Below are positions 16,811 through 26,410 of a stretch of DNA of 36,854 nucleotides, in pieces. This DNA is from [Mycobacterium] vasticus (GTDB taxonomy: Bacteria; Actinomycetota; Actinomycetes; Mycobacteriales; Mycobacteriaceae), in assembly GCF_020181595.1 (NCBI RefSeq), contig NZ_CP084028.1, positions 4,220,952 to 4,257,805 of the forward strand. The letters are read 5' to 3'. Below the pieces are notes generated by a model. It saw nothing but the letters and a program-made list of their open reading frames with translations, was not told the origin of the DNA and searched no databases. Within the stretch, counting starts at the first letter, position 1, and every line of letters begins with the position of its first letter. The position numbers and the translations under genes were made by a program.

Positions 16811-16818
16811 CAGGGCTC

Positions 16819-19800
16819 GTGTCCTCCCACCACGATCAATCCCCGGACCAGCCCCAGCAGCGCTATCGGATCGCCCGGCTGATCGCGGTGGTGGCAGGCG
16901 CCGCCGGCGTGCTGCTGTGCGGCGTCACCCCGCTGCTACCGGTCAACAAAACCACCGCCGCCATCGTCTGGCCGCAGGGCCTCGACACGCAAGGCCACGT
17001 CACCGACGTCACCGCCCCGCTGGTCTCCGGCGCACCGAAGAGCCTGGACATCACCATCCCCTGCTCGGCGATGGCCGACCTGCCCGAAAAGGGCGGCCTG
17101 GTGCTCTCGACCGTCCCCGCCGGTGGCGTCGACGCCACCGCGCACGGCCTGTTCGTGCTGGCCAACAAGACCATCGTCGCCGCCGCCTACCGCGACCACG
17201 TGGCCGCCGCGGCCCCCCGGGCCAAGCTCGCCGACTGCAGCGAACTGCACCTGTGGGCCAACGCCGGCGAGGTCGGCGCCGACTTCGTCGGGATCCCCGG
17301 CGCGGCCGGCACCCTGCCCCCGGAGAACAAACCGCAGATCGGCGGCATCTTCACCGAACTGAAGATCGGCCCCCAGCCAGGCCTGAACGCCCGCATCGAC
17401 GTCGACACCCGGTTCATCACCAACCCCACCACCGTCAAGACCGCGGTGATGGCGCTCGGTGTGCTGGCAGTGCTGGCGTCCATCCTGGCGCTGGCGGTGC
17501 TGGACGGGCCGCGACGGCGGCGCGCCAAATCCAAGGTCCACGCGGTGACCCGACTCGCCGACGTGGGCGTCATCGGGACCCTGGCGCTGTGGCACGTGAT
17601 CGGCGCGATCTCCAGCGACGACGGCTACAACCTGACGATGGCCCGCAACGTCGCGCACGCGGGCTACGTCTCCAACTACTACCGGTTCTTCGGCGCCAGC
17701 GAGGCCCCCTTCGACTGGTACCCGGCGCTGCTGGGCCAACTGAGCACCGTCAGCACCGCCGGCGTGTGGATGCGGCTGCCCGCCACGCTCGCCGGGATGG
17801 CCTGCTGGCTGATCATCAGCCGTCGCATCCTGCCCCGGCTGGGCCGGCTGTCGGGCAACCGGGTGGCGGTGTTCACCGCGGCGATGATGTTCACCGCGGC
17901 CTGGCTGCCGTTCAACAACGGCCTGCGCCCCGAACCGCTGATCGCGCTGGGCACCCTGGGCGTCTGGGTGCTGGTGGAGCGCACCATCGCCACCCGCCGG
18001 CTGGCACCGACCGCGTGGGCGATCGTGGTGGCCGTCTTCACCGTCACGCTGGCCCCGCACGGCCTGATCGCGCTGGCCCCCCTGCTCACCGGCTCGCGGG
18101 CCATCGAAGCAGTGATCCGCAAACGCCGGGCCACCGACGGACTCCTTGCGCCACTGGCAGTGCTGGCCGCCTCCGCCTCGGTGCTGGCCGTGGTGGCATT
18201 CCGGTCACAGACCCTGGCCGCGGTCGCCGAATCGGCCCGGATCAAATACGTCGTCGGCCCGACGATCGCCTGGTACCAGGAGTTCCTGCGGTACTACTTC
18301 CTCACGGTCGAGGAGAACGTCGACGCCTCGCTGACCCGACGGTTCGCTGTGCTGGTCCTGCTGTTCTGCATGTTCGCCATGCTGGTGGTGCTGCTGCGGC
18401 GCGGCCGGATCAGCGGGGTGGCATCCGGCCCGGCCTGGCGGCTGATCGGCACCACGGCGGTGGGCCTGCTGCTTCTGACCTTCACCCCGACCAAGTGGGC
18501 GGTGCAGTTCGGCGGATTCGCCGGGCTGGCCGGGGCATTGGCGGCGCTGACGGCGTTCACGTTCGCCCGGGTCGGGATGCACAGCCGACGCAACATGACC
18601 CTCTACGTCACCGCACTGCTGTTCCTGGTGGCGGTGGCGACCTCCGGCGTCAACGGCTGGTTCTACGTCGGCGGCTACGGGGTGCCATGGTTCGACATCC
18701 CACCGGTGATCGCCAGCCGCCCGGTGACCTCGATGTTCCTGGCGGCCTCGATCGCCACCGGCCTGCTGGCCGGCTGGCAGCACTTCCGGATGGACTACAC
18801 CGGGCACACCGAGGTGACCGCCAACCGGCGCAACCGGATCCTGGCGTCGACGCCGCTGCTGGTGGTCGCCAGCCTGATGGTGCTGCTGATGGTCGGCTCG
18901 ATGGCCAAGGCCGCCGCGGGGCGCTACCCGGCCTACACCACCGCCCGGGCCAACGCCGACGCGCTTTTGTCCGGCCTGAGCAGCTGCGGCATGGCCGACG
19001 ACGTGTTGACCGAACCCGACGTCAATGCCGGTCTGCTGCAACCTGTTCCGGGCCAGACCTACGGAGAGCTCGGGCCGCTCGGCGGTTCCGACCCGTACGG
19101 CTTCGACCCCAACGCCGTCGACGACGACCTGACCTCGCTGGCCGTCATCGCCAAACCCGGCGTGCCCAACGCCGACGCCTCCCCCAACAAGCCCAGCGCC
19201 AACCAGAGTGACGCCGCGGGCACCGCCGGCGGCAAGATCGGCGACGACGCCCCGGACGGGGTGAACGGCTCCCGGGTGGCGCTGCCGTTCGGCCTGGACC
19301 CGGCCGTCACCCCGGTGCTCGGCTCCTACAAGGAACAGGTCGCCGCGCACGCCACCTCGGTCTGGTACCGGCTGCCAGAACCCGCGAAAGACCGGGCGCC
19401 CATTGTTGTAGTCACCGCCGCCGGGGCGATCTGGTCGCACGGCGAGGACGGCAAGCTCGACTACGGGCAGCCGCTGAAACTGCAGTGGGGAATCACCGGC
19501 GAAGACGGCGTCGTGAAGGCCCAGGGTGAGATGGAGCCCATCGACATCGGGCCGCAGAACTCCTGGCGCAACCTGCGTTTCCCACTGGCCTGGGCGCCGC
19601 CGGGCACCGACGTGGTGCGGATCGTCGCCAACGACCCGAACCTGTCCACCGAACAATGGATCGCGTTCACCCCGCCGCGGGTTCCGGTGGTGCAGACCAT
19701 CACCGAGCTGATGGGCTCGCAGACCCCCGTGCTGATGGACATCGCCGTCGCCGCGAACTTCCCGTGCCAGCGGCCGTTCACCGAACACCTGGGCGTCGCC

Positions 19801-20085
19801 GAACTCCCCGAGTACCGGATCATGCCCGACCACAAGCAGACCGCGGCGTCGTCGAACCTGTGGCAGTCCGCCGAGGACGGCGGGCCGTTCATGATCACCC
19901 AGGCGATGCTGTGGACCACGACCGTCCCCACCTACCTGCGAGGCGACTGGTATCGCGACTGGGGGGCGATAGAGGCCTATCACCGCCTGATCCCCGCCAA
20001 GACCGCGCCCGACGCAGCCATCGAGCAGGGCACCGTCACCGCTACCGGCTGGAGCCGGCCCGGACCGATTCGAGCACTGCCATGA
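16819..20085 (+). CDS. embA: Arabinosyltransferase EmbA
   Basis: EmbA (GT53) works as a heterodimer with EmbB to build the branched arabinan of arabinogalactan. The 1088-residue protein has the Emb layout: an N-terminal periplasmic domain, a multi-helix membrane domain and a C-terminal periplasmic domain. The DD motif is Asp267-Asp268 in [13 protein letters not shown]; the Asn after Tyr and the context [18 protein letters not shown] are typical of EmbA. The C-terminal domain has a Ser/Asn/Ala-rich linker (around 19175-19260). The start is the GTG at 16819. It overlaps embB by 4 nt (ATGA), so the two subunits are translationally coupled. Confidence 0.95.
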   Translation: MSSHHDQSPDQPQQRYRIARLIAVVAGAAGVLLCGVTPLLPVNKTTAAIVWPQGLDTQGHVTDVTAPLVSGAPKSLDITIPCSAMADLPEKGGLVLSTVPAGGVDATAHGLFVLANKTIVAAAYRDHVAAAAPRAKLADCSELHLWANAGEVGADFVGIPGAAGTLPPENKPQIGGIFTELKIGPQPGLNARIDVDTRFITNPTTVKTAVMALGVLAVLASILALAVLDGPRRRRAKSKVHAVTRLADVGVIGTLALWHVIGAISSDDGYNLTMARNVAHAGYVSNYYRFFGASEAPFDWYPALLGQLSTVSTAGVWMRLPATLAGMACWLIISRRILPRLGRLSGNRVAVFTAAMMFTAAWLPFNNGLRPEPLIALGTLGVWVLVERTIATRRLAPTAWAIVVAVFTVTLAPHGLIALAPLLTGSRAIEAVIRKRRATDGLLAPLAVLAASASVLAVVAFRSQTLAAVAESARIKYVVGPTIAWYQEFLRYYFLTVEENVDASLTRRFAVLVLLFCMFAMLVVLLRRGRISGVASGPAWRLIGTTAVGLLLLTFTPTKWAVQFGGFAGLAGALAALTAFTFARVGMHSRRNMTLYVTALLFLVAVATSGVNGWFYVGGYGVPWFDIPPVIASRPVTSMFLAASIATGLLAGWQHFRMDYTGHTEVTANRRNRILASTPLLVVASLMVLLMVGSMAKAAAGRYPAYTTARANADALLSGLSSCGMADDVLTEPDVNAGLLQPVPGQTYGELGPLGGSDPYGFDPNAVDDDLTSLAVIAKPGVPNADASPNKPSANQSDAAGTAGGKIGDDAPDGVNGSRVALPFGLDPAVTPVLGSYKEQVAAHATSVWYRLPEPAKDRAPIVVVTAAGAIWSHGEDGKLDYGQPLKLQWGITGEDGVVKAQGEMEPIDIGPQNSWRNLRFPLAWAPPGTDVVRIVANDPNLSTEQWIAFTPPRVPVVQTITELMGSQTPVLMDIAVAANFPCQRPFTEHLGVAELPEYRIMPDHKQTAASSNLWQSAEDGGPFMITQAMLWTTTVPTYLRGDWYRDWGAIEAYHRLIPAKTAPDAAIEQGTVTATGWSRPGPIRALP

Positions 20086-23000
20086 GCATTCGCACCACCC
20101 GACTGGTGGCCACCATCGCAGGCTTGATCGGCTTCCTGCTGTCGGTGGCAACGCCGCTGCTGCCGGTGGTGCAGACCACCGCGACACTGGACTGGCCGCA
20201 GCACGGCGACTTGCACAGCGTCACCGCGCCGTTGATCTCGCAGACCCCGATCTCGCTGTCGGTGAAGGTGCCGTGCGCGCTGGTCAGCGAGCTGCCCGCT
20301 GAGGGCGGCACGCTGCTGGCCACCGCACCGGCCAAGGGTAAGGACGCCAAGCTCAACGGGCTGTTCATCACCGTCACCGAGAAGCGGGTGGACGTCACCG
20401 ACCGCAATGTGGTGCTGGCCACCGCACCGCGGGCCAAGGTGGAAGGCCCCGGTTGCTCTGACATCGAGGTCACCTCGTCGCACGAGGGCACCTACGCCAC
20501 CATCGGCGGAATCACCCAGCGCTACGGCTGGGCGGATCCGAACCTGCGCCCGCAGATCGTCGGGGTGTTCACCGACCTGGCCGGTGCTGCGCCGCAAGGC
20601 CTTTCGCTGACCGCCGACATCGACACCCGGTTCTCCACCAAGCCGACGGTGCTGAAACGGGCCGCGATCTATCTGGCGATCATCGCCACCGTGATCGCGG
20701 TGCTGGCGCTGTGGCGGTTGGACCGCCTCGACGGCCACCGGATGCACCGGCTGATCCCTTCGCGGTGGCGGTTCTTCAGCTGGGCCGACGTCGCGGTGGT
20801 GCTGGGCTTCGTGGTCTGGTACGTGATCGGGGCGAACTCCTCCGACGACGGCTACATCCTCGGGATGGCCAGAGTCGCCGACCACGCCGGCTACATGAGC
20901 AACTACTTCCGCTGGTTCGGCAGCCCGGAGGACCCGTTCGGCTGGTACTACAACCTGCTGGCGCTGATGACGCACGTCTCCGATGCCAGCATCTGGATCC
21001 GGCTGCCGGATCTGGTTGCGGGACTGGTGTGTTGGCTGCTGCTGAGCCGCGAGGTGCTGCCCCGGTTCGGCCCGGCGGTGGCGGCCAGCCAGCCCGCATT
21101 GTGGGCGGCCGGCATGGTGCTGTTGGCGGCCTGGATGCCGTTCAACAACGGTCTGCGGCCCGAGGGGATCATCGCGGTAGGCGCGCTGATCACCTGGGTG
21201 CTGGTGGAACGGGCGATCATCTCCAGCCGGCTCACCCCGGCGGCGCTGGCGATCATCTGCGCAGCGTTCACCCTGGGCATCCAGCCGACCGGGCTGATCG
21301 CGGTGGCCGCCCTGCTGGCCGGTGGCCGGCCGCTGCTGCGAATCCTGGTGCGCCGTCACCGTCTGCACGGCACCTGGCCGTTGGTGGCGCCGCTGCTGGC
21401 CGCCGGCGTGGTGATCCTGACCGTGGTGTTCGCCGACCAGACGGTGCGAGCGGTGTTGGAGGCCACCCGGATTCGTACCGCCATCGGCCCCAGCCAGGCC
21501 TGGTACACCGAGAACCTGCGCTACTACTACCTGATCCTGCCGACCGTCGACGGCTCACTTTCACGGCGGTTCGGGTTCCTGATCTGCGCGCTGTGCCTGT
21601 TCACCGCGATGTTCATCATGTTGCGGCGCAAGCGCATTGCCGGGGTGGCCAGCGGGCCGGTGTGGCGGTTGATGGGCGTGATCCTGGCGACCATGTTCTC
21701 CCTGATGTTCGCCCCCACCAAGTGGGTGCACCACTTCGGCCTGTTCGCCGCGGTGGCCGGGGCGATGGCCGCACTGACCACGGTGCTGGTCTCCCGACAA
21801 GTGGTGAAATGGTCGCGCAACCGGATGGCGTTCGCGGCAGCGGTGCTGTTCGTACTGGCGCTGTGCTTCGCCACCACCAACGGCTGGTGGTACGTCTCCA
21901 GCTACGGGGTGCCGTTCAACGCCGACATGCCGCGCATCGGCGGAATCACCGTCAGCACAATCCTGTTCGCAATGTTCGCCATCACGGCCGGGTGGGCGTT
22001 CTGGCTGCACTTCGCCGGGCGCGACGCCGGCGAGGGCCGGATGGCCAGGGCTTTGACCTACGCCCCCGTTCCGCTGGCCGCCGGGTTCATGGTGTGCGTG
22101 TTCGTGGCCTCGATGGTGGCCGGGATCATCCGCGAATACCCGACCTACTCCAACGGGCTGGCCAATGCGCGCGGCCTGTTCGGCGGCTGCGGCCAGGCCG
22201 ACTACGTGCTGGTCGAGCCCGACCCCAACGACGGCGCCCTGACGCCGCTGCCCGGTTCCTACGGGGACCTCGGGCCGCTCGGCGGCGTGGACCCGGTGGG
22301 CTTCACCGCCAGCGGGGTACCGGAGAAGGTGGTGGCCGAGTCACTGCGGATGCCGATCACTCAGCCCGGCACCGACTACGACTGGGACGCCCCGAAGAAG
22401 CTCAAGACAGCTGGGGTGAACGGTTCCACGGTGCCGCTGCCTTACGGGCTGGACCCGGCCCGGATTCCGTTGGCCGGCAGCTACAGCACCGACGGGCAGC
22501 AGGAGTCTCGACTGACATCGGCCTGGTACTCGCTGCCTGCCGCCGATGCCGGGCATCCGCTGCTGGCCGTGACGGCCGCCGGCACCATCGCCGGCAACAG
22601 CGTGCTCAAGGGCTACACCACCGGCCAGGACGTGCAGTTGGAGTACGGCGTGCCCGGTCCCGACGGTGCGCCGGTGGCCGCCGGACGGCTGGTGCCCTAC
22701 GACGTGTTCGGCGAATGGCCTCGGATGTGGCGCAACCTGCGTTATCCACGGTCGGCGATACCCGCTGACGCTACAGCGGTTCGCATTGTGGCCGTGGACA
22801 AGTCGCTGAACCCGCGGGACTGGATCGCGTTCACCCCGCCGCGGCTGCCCGAGGTGAAGACCATCCAGGAGTACATCGGCTCCGATACGCCGGTGCTGCT
22901 GGACTGGGCGGTGGGCCTGGCCTTCCCGTGCCAGCACCCGATGTTGCACGCCAACGGTGTCACCGAGGTGCCGCAGTTCCGGATCACCCCGGACTACAAC

Positions 23001-23240
23001 GCCAAGAAGCAGGACACCGACACCTGGCAGGACGGCGTCAACGGCGGCCTGCTGGGCATCTCCGACATGCTGCTGCGCGCGCACGTGATGGCCACCTACC
23101 TGAACTACGACTGGGGCCGTGACTGGGGCTCGCTGCGTCAGTTCGAGGTGATCACCCCGGCGACGCCCGCGGACCTGGAACTTGGCAGCGCGACGCGTTC
23201 GGGCTGGTGGTCCCCCGGCAAGATCCGCATCAGCCCTTAG
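20082..23240 (+). CDS. embB: Arabinosyltransferase EmbB
   Basis: EmbB (GT53) pairs with EmbA and is the main target of ethambutol. The 1052-residue protein keeps the Emb plan. The DD motif is Asp255-Asp256 in [20 protein letters not shown]. Met262 in that segment is the counterpart of M. tuberculosis Met306, the commonest resistance position, and is the susceptible-type residue here. The ATG at 20082 is used: it gives the family N-terminus [14 protein letters not shown]. The frame is open much further upstream, but that lies inside embA. It ends just before hairpin copy 2, across which it faces the DUF559 gene. Confidence 0.96.
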   Translation: MSIRTTRLVATIAGLIGFLLSVATPLLPVVQTTATLDWPQHGDLHSVTAPLISQTPISLSVKVPCALVSELPAEGGTLLATAPAKGKDAKLNGLFITVTEKRVDVTDRNVVLATAPRAKVEGPGCSDIEVTSSHEGTYATIGGITQRYGWADPNLRPQIVGVFTDLAGAAPQGLSLTADIDTRFSTKPTVLKRAAIYLAIIATVIAVLALWRLDRLDGHRMHRLIPSRWRFFSWADVAVVLGFVVWYVIGANSSDDGYILGMARVADHAGYMSNYFRWFGSPEDPFGWYYNLLALMTHVSDASIWIRLPDLVAGLVCWLLLSREVLPRFGPAVAASQPALWAAGMVLLAAWMPFNNGLRPEGIIAVGALITWVLVERAIISSRLTPAALAIICAAFTLGIQPTGLIAVAALLAGGRPLLRILVRRHRLHGTWPLVAPLLAAGVVILTVVFADQTVRAVLEATRIRTAIGPSQAWYTENLRYYYLILPTVDGSLSRRFGFLICALCLFTAMFIMLRRKRIAGVASGPVWRLMGVILATMFSLMFAPTKWVHHFGLFAAVAGAMAALTTVLVSRQVVKWSRNRMAFAAAVLFVLALCFATTNGWWYVSSYGVPFNADMPRIGGITVSTILFAMFAITAGWAFWLHFAGRDAGEGRMARALTYAPVPLAAGFMVCVFVASMVAGIIREYPTYSNGLANARGLFGGCGQADYVLVEPDPNDGALTPLPGSYGDLGPLGGVDPVGFTASGVPEKVVAESLRMPITQPGTDYDWDAPKKLKTAGVNGSTVPLPYGLDPARIPLAGSYSTDGQQESRLTSAWYSLPAADAGHPLLAVTAAGTIAGNSVLKGYTTGQDVQLEYGVPGPDGAPVAAGRLVPYDVFGEWPRMWRNLRYPRSAIPADATAVRIVAVDKSLNPRDWIAFTPPRLPEVKTIQEYIGSDTPVLLDWAVGLAFPCQHPMLHANGVTEVPQFRITPDYNAKKQDTDTWQDGVNGGLLGISDMLLRAHVMATYLNYDWGRDWGSLRQFEVITPATPADLELGSATRSGWWSPGKIRISP

Positions 23241-23257
23241 CCTCGGGCGCCCCCTTT

Positions 23258-23351
23258 CCCGCGCCCCCCTTTTCCGCGACCGTGCAGAGTTGTCCGCTAT
23301 TTCCCCAGGTGACGGTGGACAACTCTGCACGGTCGCGGGGGAGGGCGCGGG
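23258..23351. repeat. Long hairpin repeat, copy 2 (perfect stem)
   Basis: The core arms 23274-23295 and 23317-23338 are a perfect 22-bp inverted repeat (CCGCGACCGTGCAGAGTTG and on to TCC) with a 21-nt loop containing TTTCCCCAGGTG. Outside, CCCGCGCCCCCC (23258-23269) can pair with GGAGGGCGCGGG (ending 23351), lengthening the stem around a TTTT bulge. It fills the gap between the convergent stops of embB and the DUF559 gene, so it is a likely bidirectional terminator. Confidence 0.85.
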
Positions 23352-24233
23352 TCAGGCTGCCCGGGCCAACTGGGACCTGATCCGGCGCAGCAGCTCATAG
23401 GGCCGGTCGCGCACGTCGTCGACGATCACCGCCAGCACCACCCAGCCCATGTCTTGCAGCGCCGCCCGCCGGCGTCGGTCATAGCGCAGCGCCTCCACAC
23501 CGCTGTGCCACTCCAGGCCGTCGTACTCGACCGCGACCCGATGCTGCGGCCAGGCGAAATCCACTCGCCAGGTGCGGCCTTGGCGGTCGACGATCTCGTA
23601 CTGCAACTCCGGGGCGGGCAATCCACCGTCGACCATCACCAGCCGCGTCTCGCTTTCCATCGCCGACTCAGCTCGCGAGTCGGCCAGCGGCAGCAGGCCA
23701 CGTACCTTGACGATCTCGCGCCGGCCCGCCTGTTGCTCCGCAGCCCACCACAACTCTCGGTCGGTGCAGGTGCCACTGCGCAAGGCCGCGTCCAGCGTGG
23801 CCAAGGCTCGGGGACGCCACAGGCTGCGGGCCGTTTCGATCGCCGTCCAGGCCGGCGCGGTGGTCAGCCGCCCGTCGACCTCCACCAAGGGTGCGCCCTC
23901 GCGGCGGTGCACCACCAGGCCGTCGACCGGCCGAAGCTGTCTGCCTTCGGGATTCAGCACATGCAGCTGCGGGCGGCCCTGCACATCGAAGCCGTGCGCG
24001 GCGGCCGCGGTGTCCAGACAGGTCGCGACCCGAGTTCCGGTCAACAAATCCAGGCCCCGTAACCGCAATTCGACGCTGGGTTCTCCGGAGCCGTAGATTC
24101 CGTGCCAAAGCTGTTGCAGCTGTTGGTCTTTGACCGCATCACGAAGACCGCGTCGGCTCAGATGGTTCAGGGCCTGGCCGCAGGTGACGACGCCGCCCTG
24201 GTGTACCAAGAGCTCAAGGAGATCGGGGTTCAT
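23352..24233 (-). CDS. AbiEi-like / DUF559 protein
   Basis: A 293-residue protein. The N-terminal ~60 residues resemble the winged-helix start of AbiEi-type antitoxins (GGVVTCGQALNHLSRRGLRD). The middle matches the extended family (TAPAWTAIETARSLWRPRAL, ATLDAALR). The C-terminal ~80 residues are a DUF559/Vsr-like nuclease fold (WRVDFAWPQHRVAVEYDGLE, WH). These proteins are common and multicopy in mycobacteria; a defence or regulatory role is proposed for the family but not shown. No AbiEii nucleotidyltransferase partner is adjacent. Confidence 0.7.
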   Translation of the reverse strand: MNPDLLELLVHQGGVVTCGQALNHLSRRGLRDAVKDQQLQQLWHGIYGSGEPSVELRLRGLDLLTGTRVATCLDTAAAAHGFDVQGRPQLHVLNPEGRQLRPVDGLVVHRREGAPLVEVDGRLTTAPAWTAIETARSLWRPRALATLDAALRSGTCTDRELWWAAEQQAGRREIVKVRGLLPLADSRAESAMESETRLVMVDGGLPAPELQYEIVDRQGRTWRVDFAWPQHRVAVEYDGLEWHSGVEALRYDRRRRAALQDMGWVVLAVIVDDVRDRPYELLRRIRSQLARAA

Positions 24234-24323
24234 GGGCGCCTATCGTCGGCGCTCGCGCCCCGGCCGCCCAGTCACCGTGTCCCCGCCCTGTGGATAACCC
24301 GCCCCTCCCGCCCCGCCCCTCCT

Positions 24324-24390
24324 CGGCGAGCGTGCAGAGTTGTCCGCCGTTTCCCCAGGTGGCGTCGTACGTTTGTGCACGGTCGGCGGA
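24324..24390. repeat. Long hairpin repeat, copy 3 (degenerate)
   Basis: The left arm matches copy 2 closely (GCGTGCAGAGTTGTCCG, loop TTTCCCCAGGTGGCG). The right arm (GTTTGTGCACGGTCGGCGG) pairs only partly. A C-rich tract precedes it. Its right edge lies ~13 bp before the point where recognisable relE sequence begins. Confidence 0.65.
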
Positions 24391-24402
24391 AGAAAAGAGG
24401 CT

Positions 24403-24642
24403 CGATTCAGCTCTCCTCGTGTCGCCGAGCCCCTGGTTGCCTTCATCTTCGGCAGCCTCTCCGAGGCTCCGCGGCGCCGGGGGAAACTCCTACAGCGCGA
24501 GTTGGCCGGCCACTGGGCAGCGCGCCGCGGTGATTTCCGCATCATCTACCGCCTCGACGACGGAACCCGCACGATGTACGTCATCAAGATCGCGCACCGC
24601 AGCGACGTGTCCTCCCTGGGTAGTTCGGCGCGTCGACGCTAA
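24403..24642 (+). pseudogene. 5'-truncated RelE toxin
   Basis: From 24403 the frame reads as the last ~80 residues of a RelE-family toxin (RVAEPLVAFIFGSLSEAPRR, then ARRGDFRIIYRLDDGTRTMY, VIKIAHRSDV). The basic core and C-terminus are kept. The first strand and helix (~20 residues) and the start are missing, replaced by hairpin copy 3. No antitoxin gene adjoins. Upstream starts in this frame (e.g. 24340) lie in the hairpin and would give an abnormal N-terminus. It is probably inactive. Its TAA overlaps the convergent MFS stop. Confidence 0.65.
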
Positions 24643-26147
24643 CGGGAGCACACGGTACGGACTCGCGGGCCGACCACCCCGGGCAGCTGCGGGACCCGCA
24701 CCCACCCGTCGTCGCCGCGCACCCACGGCCGCACATAGCGGTCCACCGCCCACGTTCCGTCGGGGAAGCCGGGCCGGCCCGCGGTCAGCTCGCGAAGCTC
24801 GCGCGCCAGGTCGCTCTCGACCCCGGGGATGTCGGTGCCCCGCAGCGAGCAGCCATTGGTCTCCGGTGCGAACCGCAGCGCCACCAGCCCGACAGCCGCG
24901 GCGGCGATCAGGCAGGCCGCCGGGAACAGCGCCCAACCGGTGTGCACGATCACGGTGTCGACGAACATCGGTGCGGTGCCGCCGAACAGAGCTATGCCGG
25001 CATTGTCGGCGATGGCAAAGCCCGCGTAGCGCACCTGGGTGGGGAACATCGCCGGGAAGATCGCCGGCACCGTCGCCAGCGGGGCTGCCAGCAGCACGCT
25101 GAGCACCCCGAACGCGACCAGTGCGCACACCAGGCCTCGGCCCATCAGCCAGTACATCGGAATCGCCAGAACGATCATGCCCAGCAACGACATTCGCCAC
25201 ATCGGCTTGCGGCCGACCCGGTCCGACCACGCCCCGGCCAGCGGAATGCAGGCCATCATCACCAGCTCGCCGACCAACATGACGGTGGTGCGGCTGCGCT
25301 CCCCGAGGCCGGCGGTGGCGTGCAGATAGGTCGGCTGATAGGTGGTCAGTGTGTAGTCGATGAACCCCAACGCCGACACCATCACGAACATGACCGTGAT
25401 CGGGCGGGCGTAGTGGGTGAACAGGTCCACCAGTCGATCCCACGCCGAGCCGGTGATCGCCTCGACCGCGGCGCACTCCTCGAAGACCGGCGTCTCCTCC
25501 ATCTGGCTGCGCAGCGCCAGGCCGACCACGCCCAGCGGGAGGGCGATCAGGAACGGCACCCGCCAGCCCCACTCCGTCATCTGCTCGGACGTCAGCACCG
25601 ACTCCAGGCCCAGCACCACCGCGCTGCCGAACATGAAGCCGGCAAGCGCACCGAACTCCAGGAAGCTGCCGTAGCGGCCACGTTTGTCATCGGGTGCATG
25701 TTCAGCGAGAAACGTTGCCGCGCCGCCGTATTCTCCGCCGGTGGAGAAGCCCTGCACCACCCGCAGCGCGATCAGCAGGCCCGGCGCCCACCAACCCACA
25801 CTGGCGAAGGTGGGCAGCACGCCGATCAGCGTGGTGGCCACCGCGATCAGCAGGATCGTTGCCGTCAGCACTGATTTGCGGCCGAACCGGTCGCCGATCG
25901 GACCCCACACCATGCCGCCCAGCGGGCGCAACACGAACGACACGGCGAAGCCGAGCATGGTGCCCAGGCTGCCGAACGACTCCGGGAAGAACGCCTGGGT
26001 CAGGTACGTGGCGACCACGGCGTAGACGCCGTAGTCATACCACTCGGTGGCATTGCCGACGGCCGATGCCAGGATTGCTTTGCGCAGCATCGGGTTTCGT
26101 TTCGGCGCGGGTGCTGCGGTACGCCGCTCCTCCAGCAGCAGGGTCAT
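24639..26147 (-). CDS. MFS transporter, metabolite:H+ symporter (MHS) family
   Basis: A 502-residue membrane protein of the MHS branch of the major facilitator superfamily (relatives: ProP, KgtP, ShiA). Motif A is at residues 85-92 (GDRFGRKS), repeated in the second half as SDRVGRKPMW, and the MHS signature GFSTGGEYGG is at 133-142. The early NATEWYDYGVY stretch is also typical. About 75 extra residues after the last helix form a polar C-terminal tail. Substrates in this family are organic acids, proline/betaine or shikimate; the sequence does not decide which. Co-orientation with accD4 looks incidental. An inverted repeat 100 bp upstream may be a regulator site. Confidence 0.85.
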   Translation of the reverse strand: MTLLLEERRTAAPAPKRNPMLRKAILASAVGNATEWYDYGVYAVVATYLTQAFFPESFGSLGTMLGFAVSFVLRPLGGMVWGPIGDRFGRKSVLTATILLIAVATTLIGVLPTFASVGWWAPGLLIALRVVQGFSTGGEYGGAATFLAEHAPDDKRGRYGSFLEFGALAGFMFGSAVVLGLESVLTSEQMTEWGWRVPFLIALPLGVVGLALRSQMEETPVFEECAAVEAITGSAWDRLVDLFTHYARPITVMFVMVSALGFIDYTLTTYQPTYLHATAGLGERSRTTVMLVGELVMMACIPLAGAWSDRVGRKPMWRMSLLGMIVLAIPMYWLMGRGLVCALVAFGVLSVLLAAPLATVPAIFPAMFPTQVRYAGFAIADNAGIALFGGTAPMFVDTVIVHTGWALFPAACLIAAAAVGLVALRFAPETNGCSLRGTDIPGVESDLARELRELTAGRPGFPDGTWAVDRYVRPWVRGDDGWVRVPQLPGVVGPRVRTVCSR

Positions 26148-26246
26148 GCAGCCTCGTCACTGCGGCGCACTGTTGCCCCCTGCATTGTCCCCGGACCGCG
26201 AAATCACCTCTGAGACAGAATAATTGCTGAGATGCAGAAGCTACCG

Positions 26247-26271
26247 GTGTTGCCGAAGCGTTACGCAACAC
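26247..26271. promoter_or_regulatory. Inverted repeat GTGTTGC/GCAACAC upstream of the MFS gene
   Basis: Perfect 7-bp arms with an 11-bp spacer, 100 bp before the transporter start. This is the size of a TetR- or LysR-type operator; no regulator gene is adjacent. Confidence 0.4.
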
Positions 26272-26308
26272 TTACCCGCGCGTGACTCCCCCCCTCGGCC
26301 CCCTCGGC

Positions 26309-26371
26309 CGCGAGCGTGCAGAAATGTCCGGTAAACGCCCAGGTCGCGCCGAACATTTGTGCACGCTCGCG
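26309..26371. repeat. Long hairpin repeat, copy 4
   Basis: The arms 26309-26330 (CGCGAGCGTGCAGAAATGTC, CG) and 26350-26371 pair at 20 of 22 positions. The loop differs from copies 1-3 (GTAAACGCCCAGGTCGCGC), keeping only the CCCAGGT part. A C/T-rich tract precedes it and a purine-rich tract (26373-26406) follows. It lies past the accD4 stop. Confidence 0.75.
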
Positions 26372-26410
26372 CAGAAGGAAGGCAGGAGGAAGGCAGAAGG
26401 AAGAGAGCCC

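Noticed and set aside
19656..20081. Upstream extension of embB
   Set aside because: This open stretch lies inside embA; the conserved N-terminus and the ATGA overlap place the start at 20082.
18205..20187. A 660-codon minus-strand frame in embA
   Set aside because: Shadow of embA, running past its end; no family resemblance.
12018..23240. embC, embA and embB as a large direct repeat
   Set aside because: They are ancient diverged paralogues, not a recent duplication; DNA identity is patchy and all three are standard in mycobacteria.
23396..24096. Plus-strand frames opposite the DUF559 gene
   Set aside because: Antisense shadows; the minus-strand frame has recognisable family sequence throughout.
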